A stretch of DNA of 10,697 nt from CAYSHJ01 sp964589725 (GTDB lineage: Bacteria > Planctomycetota > Planctomycetia > Planctomycetales > Planctomycetaceae), in contig CAZPUJ010000195.1 in the NCBI GenBank assembly GCA_964589725.1, positions 1 through 10,697 of the forward strand, read 5' to 3'. A program made the translations under genes and the position numbers. Positions 7,701 to 10,697 of this stretch are shown piece after piece (position 1 is the first letter of the stretch; each line of letters starts with the position of its first letter). The notes under the pieces are model-generated. The model did not search any database. It saw nothing but the letters and a program-made list of their open reading frames with translations, and was not told the origin of the DNA.

Positions 7701-7948
7701 CTCTCCGTGCTCTTGCCCGGCACGATGATCGGCTTCTCGGTTCGCAACGCGCTCGCCGCGACGTCGAGCCGCAAATCGGCTTCGCGAGCTTTTGGATCCG
7801 GGCCGTGACACTGAAAACAGTTGTCGGACAAGACCGGCAGGATGTCGCGTGAAAAGTTCGGCGGCTCAGCGGCGGATCCGGTCAACGATCGGCACAACGC
7901 GAACGCGACGACGGCGATCCACAAACGGCGAACGCTGAGTTGCGGCAT
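4721..7948 (-). CDS. PSCyt1-PSCyt2-PSD1 (DUF1549/DUF1553) secreted planctomycete cytochrome-type protein
   Basis: The product is 1075 aa with a signal peptide (VRRLWIAVVAFALCRSLTGSAA). The PSCyt1 domain (about 31-130) carries the haem motif CFQCH (Cys44, Cys47, His48) and VVMPPP (Met98, a plausible distal ligand). PSCyt2/DUF1549 (about 150-360) contains a second CxxCH, Cys331/Cys334/His335 in CCRCHDHK. Next come a helical segment, a beta-rich region (about 425-600) resembling a ligand-binding beta-sandwich, and PSD1/DUF1553 (about 680-1065) with RYWQISFGTGLV and NRLLARGPR. The family is abundant in planctomycetes and its biochemical role is not settled; periplasmic redox or polysaccharide-linked functions are proposed. 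Residues about 807-858 come from an inserted palindromic repeat, and residues 140-151 (KIENQKSKIK) from a heptamer tract. A DUF1501 gene, the frequent partner, is absent downstream. No clear Shine-Dalgarno is visible before the ATG; the signal peptide supports the start. Confidence 0.93.
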   Translation of the reverse strand: MPQLSVRRLWIAVVAFALCRSLTGSAAEPPNFSRDILPVLSDNCFQCHGPDPKAREADLRLDVAASALRTEKPIIVPGKSTESELLKRITSTDPDVVMPPPKSGRELTPAQIDLLKRWIDTGAVWGKHWAFEKPVRPEVPKIENQKSKIKNPLDAFIIARLEHAGLQPSPEAAKETLIRRVTLDLTGLPPTLAEVDAFLADQSPEAYVKVVDRLLKSPRFGERMVWEWLDAARYADTNGYQGDPTRTMYFWRDWVIDALNNNMPFDQFTVEQLAGDLLPNPTQSQLVATGFHRNHMINGEGGRIAEESRVDYVQDRVETTGTVWMGLTFNCCRCHDHKFDPFTQREYYQLSAYFNSIDESGANDAGGLANPVISLATPEGHQKIAEMKALEDAANKELADVEKKVRDSHAEWEKHLRESLSNTGEPTWTVLVPETAASENGATLTQTDDGVILVSGQNPATDVFTITLKTKLANITGIRLEALPDDTLINRGPGRADNGNFVLTEFKLQVAGKPVELGGLRATFEQGGFPIANAVDKKNDTGWAIASDFGKTQVALFDVKVPLNANSGEISLTFWMEFLSPHVSHVIGKFRISTTNSPATSLRGLSDKIREILVLETDKRSDAQKKELVDFQLNNDVAVANARRRVDDARKAREGVERAQPRTMVMRERAQPRDTFILIRGAYDKFGDKVAHGIPSILPPLPTDTPTNRLSLARWLVSLDHPLTARVIVNRYWQISFGTGLVKTAEDFGVQGEKPSHPELLDWLASEFVAPTVSQPSVVNSHPQNAWNAKHILRLIVTSATYQQSSRHAPRDEPSHARLGPAARRSESTQSDSGQRREESSEAERTRLISRSEMATLQDPDNRLLARGPRYRLPSWMIRDQALAISGLLVEKHGGPPVKGYQPPGIWEEATFGFIKYQQDTGEALYRRSLYLFWRRIVGPTIFFDVATRQTCQVKVARTNTPLHALATLNDVTYVEAARTLAQRVLLGPGGDDAARLTEAFRRCTSRSPNSNELAVLNQRLQLLRHTFEKDETAAKKLVSVGDSRPDGKLNPTDLAAYTGIATLLLNLDETISKE
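5377..5540. repeat. REPIN-like palindromic element inserted in frame in the PSD1 coding region
   Basis: 33-bp inverted ends lie at 5377-5409 and 5508-5540; both read GCAAAGTAGCC from the outside and differ at four positions. Each end is itself a hairpin: ATCTCGC-TCC-GCGAGAT on the left and GTCACGC-GGA-GCGTGAC on the right. The 164-bp segment is read through by the minus-strand gene as SSRHAPRDEPSHARLG... to ...RLISRSEMATLQ, giving 52 residues between QQSS and DPDNRLLARG where family members usually have about ten (from memory). The exact borders and target duplication cannot be fixed without an uninterrupted homologue. Confidence 0.8.
7495..7529. repeat. Heptamer tandem tract GATTTTY x5 inside the PSCyt1 gene
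   Basis: Five 7-bp units are visible: GATTTTT, GATTTTC, GATTTTT, GATTTTC, GATTTTG. It is an AT-rich island in a GC-rich gene. On the minus strand it encodes KIENQKSKIK in the linker between the first haem domain and DUF1549. Seven is not a multiple of three, so gain or loss of one unit would shift the frame. Confidence 0.85.
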
Positions 7949-7986
7949 GAGAGCAGCACCATGTCGAGCACGCTGTCGCTTGCTCG

Positions 7987-8011
7987 AAAAAACACACGCT
8001 CAGTGCGTGCG
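7987..8011 (-). terminator. Terminator-like hairpin in the divergent intergenic region
   Basis: Read on the minus strand this is CGCACGC-ACTGA-GCGTGTG (7-bp stem with one G-U pair) followed by six T. That is the form of an intrinsic terminator, but it lies about 40 bp upstream of the minus-strand PSCyt1 start, with no minus-strand gene seen before it. It could be a leader attenuator, could stop antisense transcripts, or could be another dispersed repeat. The rest of 7949-8137 shows no convincing -35/-10 pair. Confidence 0.35.
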
Positions 8012-8091
8012 ACCAACACAAGTGGATGCATGTGCGAAGAACAGGAGCCAAAGTCTATCGACAACATTCGGCTGATTCATGCCTCTCTGGT

Positions 8092-8126
8092 CCGCTTTCC
8101 GCTTTCCGCTTTCCACTTTCCGCTTT
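8092..8126. repeat. Heptamer tandem tract CCGCTTT x5 before the gspF-like gene
   Basis: Five consecutive 7-bp units, the fourth being CCACTTT, end 11 nt before the ATG at 8138. The tract occupies the position where a Shine-Dalgarno would be and makes the leader pyrimidine-rich. Its unit length and copy number equal those of the unrelated tract at 7495-7529. Confidence 0.85.
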
Positions 8127-8137
8127 AATCTCTTGTC

Positions 8138-9346
8138 ATGCCTGAATTTCGCTACATCGCACGGGAACTGTCTGGCCGCGCGGTCAGCGGCGAGTTGACC
8201 GCCGCCAGTGAGCTGGATGTGGTCTCGCAATTGTCGGGCAAGCAATTGTTTCCGGTGAAGATTTTGCCGTCGAAGCCGACGGGGGTTCGGCAGTTCGGTT
8301 GGCGACGGCGGCCGAGCGCGGGACAATTGGCGACGTTTTACTCACAGTTGGCGGACTTATTGCGATCGGGCGTGCCGTTGTTGCGGTCGTTGGATTTGCT
8401 CGAACGACAAACCTCGCACGCGGGACTGAAGTCCGTGCTGCGCGAGCTGCGCGACAGAGTCGCCGACGGCACGCGACTGGCCGAGTCGATGCGAGTGCAT
8501 CCCGAAGCGTTCTCGGAACTGGCCGTCAGCATGGTGCGCGCAGGCGAAGAAGGATCGTTCCTAGAAGATGTGCTCAAGCAAGTCGCCGACTTCACGGAGC
8601 ATCAGCAAGAACTGAAAAGCCGCGTCATCGGAGCGATGGCGTATCCGGCGTTTCTGCTCGTCGCCGGAGTCAGCGTGGTCTGGGCGATGCTCGTCTGGTT
8701 CGTGCCGAAGTTCACGCCGGTGTTCGAGCGGTTGTCGAACCAGGGCGAACTCCCGTGGGCCACGACGGCCTTGATGTCACTGAGCGACGTCGCCGGAAGC
8801 TACTGGTTTGTCACCGTGTTGGCCCTGGTCGGTGCCGTGTTGATTCTACGACAACAGCTTCGCACGGAAGCCGGTATTCGGCGCTGGCATAGCGCGTCGC
8901 TTCGTTTGCCGGCGATGGGGCCGGTCGTGCGCAGTTTGGCGGTCGCGCGGTTCTGCCGCATTTTGGGAACGCTCTTAAAAAACGGAGTCCCGATTTTGCA
9001 ATCGCTGCGGATCGCGAAGGATGCGACTGGCAATCGGATCATCACCGACGCGATCGCCGCCGCCGCCGATAGTGTGTCAACCGGCAAGTCGCTCGCGTCG
9101 CCGCTGGCCAGCAGCGGTCAGTTCCCTCTCGAGGTCGTCGAGATGATCTCCGTCGGCGAAGAGGCGAATAACTTGGAGCAAGTGCTGATCAACGTCGCCG
9201 ACACGATGGAGCGGCGGACTCAACGCCTGCTCGATCTCGCCGTGCGTCTGCTGGAACCGTTGATGTTGATGGTCATGGCCGGCCTCATCCTGTTCGTCGT
9301 CATCGGCCTGTTGCTGCCGGTGATGAAGAGTTCGGGAACACTCTAG
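8138..9346 (+). CDS. Type II secretion / type IV pilus inner-membrane protein, GspF/PilC family
   Basis: The product is 402 aa, the usual family length. These proteins form the inner-membrane platform that works with a GspE/PilB ATPase to assemble pseudopili or pili. The N-terminal segment PEFRYIARELSGRAVSGEL is the typical cytoplasmic start. Two T2SSF repeats follow (about 64-190 and 267-392), with the signatures RAGEEGSFLEDVL (134-146) and SVGEEANNLEQVL (338-350). Hydrophobic segments lie at about 169-190, 222-237 and 372-394, matching the three-helix topology. The canonical N-terminal motif supports the start at 8138 despite the lack of a Shine-Dalgarno; a CCGCTTT repeat fills that space. 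No gspE, gspG or pilM-like neighbour is seen, so the gene is isolated here and may serve a system encoded elsewhere. The first gene on its right is a fragment on the other strand, 39 bp away. Confidence 0.93.
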   Translation: MPEFRYIARELSGRAVSGELTAASELDVVSQLSGKQLFPVKILPSKPTGVRQFGWRRRPSAGQLATFYSQLADLLRSGVPLLRSLDLLERQTSHAGLKSVLRELRDRVADGTRLAESMRVHPEAFSELAVSMVRAGEEGSFLEDVLKQVADFTEHQQELKSRVIGAMAYPAFLLVAGVSVVWAMLVWFVPKFTPVFERLSNQGELPWATTALMSLSDVAGSYWFVTVLALVGAVLILRQQLRTEAGIRRWHSASLRLPAMGPVVRSLAVARFCRILGTLLKNGVPILQSLRIAKDATGNRIITDAIAAAADSVSTGKSLASPLASSGQFPLEVVEMISVGEEANNLEQVLINVADTMERRTQRLLDLAVRLLEPLMLMVMAGLILFVVIGLLLPVMKSSGTL

Positions 9347-9385
9347 CGCGGATCATTCATGGTGTGACACTAGCCCGACGCACGG

Positions 9386-9640
9386 TCACTTCGCTTTGAT
9401 TTTGGCCAGCACGGTTTCGAGTTTCACGACCGCGCCGATTTGGCGTTTGCTCGCTTCGGCGGCCTCCATAAAGGCGAAGAGTTCGATCGTCTCGTCAGGG
9501 CTCACCGGCGGCTTGCGCGTTCTGAAGAACTTGGCGATCTCGATGGCGGTCGCTTCGTAGGCCACGTAGCGGTCATTCATCGGAACGACCCCTTTCACCG
9601 GAGCGCCATAACAATTCCAGACCGAAATCCTGCCGTCCAA
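9386..9640 (-). pseudogene. C-terminal remnant of a Gfo/Idh/MocA-family oxidoreductase
   Basis: The 84-codon open frame matches, from about residue 18 (position 9590) onward, the end of planctomycete Gfo/Idh/MocA oxidoreductases: AIEIAKFFRTRKPPVSPDETIELFAFMEAAEASKRQ, then VKLETVLAKIKAK and a stop. Those proteins are normally 350-450 aa with an N-terminal Rossmann NAD(P) domain; that domain and the catalytic part are absent. Upstream on the same strand lies the phosphoesterase gene, whose last codons overlap the first 46 bp of this frame in another frame. The likely explanation is a deletion or rearrangement that joined the tail of a lost gene to the end of the phosphoesterase gene. The recognition is from family knowledge without an alignment. 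A small expressed protein cannot be excluded. Confidence 0.6.
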
Positions 9641-9981
9641 AGCGGTGTGTACTGCGTCCGATCGATTGTCAGTTCGCCACGGAGTTGTCCGCCGTGCAAC
9701 CGTAGTCGCACGTGATCATCGGTTATCTCGATGCGTTCGAACGTCCCCGCGTCCCAGCGAGTGACCGTGCCTCGCTCGCGGCTTACGGGGCCTTCGTAGT
9801 CGAGGTAGGCCAAGCGATGATCGGGAATCGAGTCGGCGGGAAGAGTCGGCGGAGTTGTCGCCAACACCCACCGCGACGGGCTTTCGAGCAATCGCCACGA
9901 ACGCAGCGTCTCGCCTTGCTCAACGAGCAAGTCCCAATGTACGAATGGAAAGTCGTGGATCAGGATCGCGAAGCGAGGCAT
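9595..9981 (-). CDS. Stand-alone LigD-type 3'-phosphoesterase domain protein (DNA polymerase ligase N-terminal domain)
   Basis: The product is 128 aa. MPRFAILIHDFPFVHWDLLVE resembles the PE domain start, with His9, His15 and Asp17 in the spacing H-x5-H-x-D, and DHRLAYLDYEG gives His55-x3-Tyr59. These correspond to metal and phosphate ligands of bacterial LigD phosphoesterase, which removes 3'-phosphate or ribonucleotide ends during non-homologous end joining. The arginine that usually follows two residues after the Asp is Leu19 here. RGTVTRWDAG and LRGELTIDR continue the domain. No ligase or polymerase domain is attached, as is common for planctomycete homologues. I chose the ATG at 9981; an in-frame ATG at 10026 would add residues encoded by repeat-like DNA. 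The last nine residues (RSGIVMALR) may derive from DNA joined in by rearrangement, since they overlap the oxidoreductase remnant. Confidence 0.78.
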   Translation of the reverse strand: MPRFAILIHDFPFVHWDLLVEQGETLRSWRLLESPSRWVLATTPPTLPADSIPDHRLAYLDYEGPVSRERGTVTRWDAGTFERIEITDDHVRLRLHGGQLRGELTIDRTQYTPLWTAGFRSGIVMALR

Positions 9982-10017
9982 GGTGAAGGAAGGGTGAAGG
10001 ATGAGAGAGCGTTCGCT

Positions 10018-10130
10018 CGTTCCCAAGCTCCGCTTGGGAATGCGGTCTTCCGAAGCTCTGCTTCTCGTCGTGCGTATGACTTCGTGAAGCGGAGCTTCAT
10101 CAAGGCATTCCCAAGCAGTGCCTGGGAACG
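10018..10130. repeat. Nested REPIN-like inverted-repeat element
   Basis: 26-bp inverted ends lie at 10018-10043 and 10105-10130, with four mismatches. Each end is itself a hairpin: TTCCCAAGC-TCC-GCTTGGGAA on the left, and the right with one G-U pair. Between them two smaller hairpins, GAAGC-TCT-GCTTC (10052-10064) and GAAGC-GGA-GCTTC (10086-10098), are inverted copies of each other with one mismatch. Four hairpins are thus arranged with mirror symmetry. I recall translations of this type (PSSAWER) as frequent spurious ORFs in planctomycetes. Confidence 0.8.
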
Positions 10131-10269
10131 TCGGCGATATTCAGTCGAGTTTGGCGAGGCATGTGGCTCTCACAAACGCAGGTGCCTGACTCCAAGCTTC
10201 CCCCACGACCAACTCGTGGGCTCGATTGCTCACGTCGAGTTCAATGGTCGTACGCGCCATGGGTGCTTA

Positions 10270-10396
10270 TGCCTCGCACGGTCAAGTCTGACAATAACCC
10301 GAAGCGTAAGCGAGAGCCTTTGATCTCTGCCCTCGCTTACGCTTCGGGTTAGCGTGAAGCGTCCGCCAAATGTGTCGGACGTGGCCGTGCGAGGTA
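10270..10396. repeat. Composite nested palindromic element, copy 2 (inverted relative to copy 1)
   Basis: Outer arms lie at 10270-10293 and 10373-10396 (20 of 24 positions complementary). The inner palindrome has a perfect 20-bp stem at 10295-10314 and 10332-10351 (TAACCCGAAGCGTAAGCGAG). Here the left arm abuts the inner hairpin and the spacer of about 21 bp, containing CCAAATG, is on the right, the mirror image of copy 1. Left arms of the two copies agree at 22 of 24 positions. Confidence 0.85.
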
Positions 10397-10397
10397 C

Positions 10398-10417
10398 AAA
10401 AAAAATCGCGCGGCGCG
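10398..10417 (-). terminator. Possible intrinsic terminator of the FGE-sulfatase-domain gene
   Basis: On the minus strand a short GC palindrome (CGCG-CCG-CGCG) is followed by A and eight T, about 85 bp beyond the stop of the leftward gene. The stem is only four pairs, so the call is weak. Confidence 0.3.
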
Positions 10418-10446
10418 GCGAGTCAAGACGGTCGCTTCGCGACCGG

Positions 10447-10476
10447 ATGTCTGAGTGGGTATCGCCGCTCAGACAT
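10447..10476. other. Perfect 9-bp palindrome downstream of the FGE-sulfatase-domain gene
   Basis: ATGTCTGAG (10447-10455) and CTCAGACAT (10468-10476) are perfectly complementary around a 12-nt loop, starting about 27 bp past the stop of the leftward gene. No T-run follows on either strand, so it could be a 3'-end hairpin but not a classical terminator. Confidence 0.4.
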
Positions 10477-10502
10477 GGTAAAGCGGTAAAGGAGATAAGC
10501 AG

Positions 10503-10697
10503 TTACTCAGTCCTCACGCCAGACGAACGCACAACCCGAAAACCGACGTAGTGGATACGGATGACGGGAGAGTTCCTGCCGCGGTAGGCAGAGCGAACGA
10601 ACCACGGACTGACGTACCAGGAGCCGCCACGCAAAACACGATACGGCGAGCCACTCGTCTTGACCGAATCCGTCGTCACGCCGCTGCGTCCCGCGTA
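10503..10697 (-). CDS. FGE-sulfatase / SUMF1-EgtB-PvdO family protein, C-terminal end (5' partial)
   Basis: The minus strand is open from the window edge for 64 codons to a TAA at 10503-10505. It contains the hallmark end of the family: YRVLRGGSWYVSP, then RSAYRGRNSP and HYVGFRVVRS. This is the C-type-lectin-like fold of formylglycine-generating enzymes, EgtB/PvdO enzymes and many non-catalytic planctomycete proteins. In true FGEs the active cysteines lie just after the GGS motif; here that segment has none, so sulfatase maturation is unlikely. The N-terminal part is outside the window, so fusion to a kinase or other domain cannot be judged. Confidence 0.85.
   Translation of the reverse strand, partial: YAGRSGVTTDSVKTSGSPYRVLRGGSWYVSPWFVRSAYRGRNSPVIRIHYVGFRVVRSSGVRTE

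Larger units (their letters stand above)
9982..10502. other. Gene-free stretch of palindromic repeats
   Basis: No recognisable gene is seen on either strand in these 521 bp. In order it holds a GAAGG-rich leader segment, a nested REPIN-like element (10018-10130), a region with one small hairpin (CCACGA/TCGTGG at 10203-10219), the second composite element (10270-10396), an A8 run next to a GC palindrome, and a 9-bp palindrome (10447-10476). Short ORFs through it are translations of the repeats. Confidence 0.7.

Noticed and set aside
9982..10026. Extension of the phosphoesterase to the ATG at 10026
   Set aside because: The extra 15 residues come from repeat-like DNA and overlap the inverted-repeat element; the family starts at MPRF.
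9712..10323. 203-codon plus-strand frame
   Set aside because: It is antisense to the phosphoesterase, then runs through two repeat elements (translations resembling PSSAWER and LTRSVSE); not a gene.
10161..10352. Small ORFs reading NPKRKRE...ALAYASG, and the similar one at 1710-2036
   Set aside because: They are translations of the composite palindromic repeat.
10018..10396. CRISPR array
   Set aside because: The repeats here are palindromic elements of different sequence without regular direct repeats and spacers.

Overview
The window looks like a chromosomal segment of a GC-rich planctomycete (order Planctomycetales or a relative; I cannot name a genus). The main pointer is a large secreted PSCyt1-PSCyt2-PSD1 (DUF1549/DUF1553) protein with two CxxCH haem motifs, a family typical of this phylum. 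Short palindromic repeats that I recall as common in planctomycete genomes, a solitary GspF/PilC-like gene, a stand-alone LigD-type phosphoesterase domain and an FGE-sulfatase-domain protein fit the same picture.

Layout. Positions 2-1588 (+) hold a peptidase S51 (cyanophycinase-like) protein whose 5' end lies outside the window. A 126-bp composite palindromic element and a leader hairpin follow. Positions 1871-4675 (+) encode a secreted, double-length amidohydrolase of the imidazolonepropionase-like type. Converging on it is 4721-7948 (-), the PSCyt1/PSCyt2/PSD1 protein, whose coding sequence has absorbed a REPIN-like palindromic element and a heptamer tract. A 189-bp divergent intergenic region leads to 8138-9346 (+), a GspF/PilC-type inner-membrane protein. 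On the minus strand follow the C-terminal remnant of a Gfo/Idh/MocA oxidoreductase (about 9386-9590) and a small LigD-type 3'-phosphoesterase gene (9595-9981). A gene-free stretch of about 520 bp packed with palindromic elements comes next. The window closes with the C-terminal end of an FGE-sulfatase/SUMF1-like protein (10503-10697, -), which runs off the edge.

How the genes relate. The first two genes are co-directional and share a striking architecture: each is a tandem duplication in which the N-terminal half keeps every expected catalytic residue and the C-terminal half has lost them. An S51 peptidase beside a COG1228-type amidohydrolase could form a two-step peptide/dipeptide breakdown route, but this is inference from family knowledge. 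The remaining genes show no obvious shared pathway.

The most unusual content is the density and variety of small repeats: a nested 126/127-bp element in two oppositely oriented copies, two REPIN-like elements with related hairpin cores (one translated inside a gene), and two unrelated 5 x 7-bp tandem tracts. I see no tRNA, rRNA, CRISPR array, transposase gene or replication origin.
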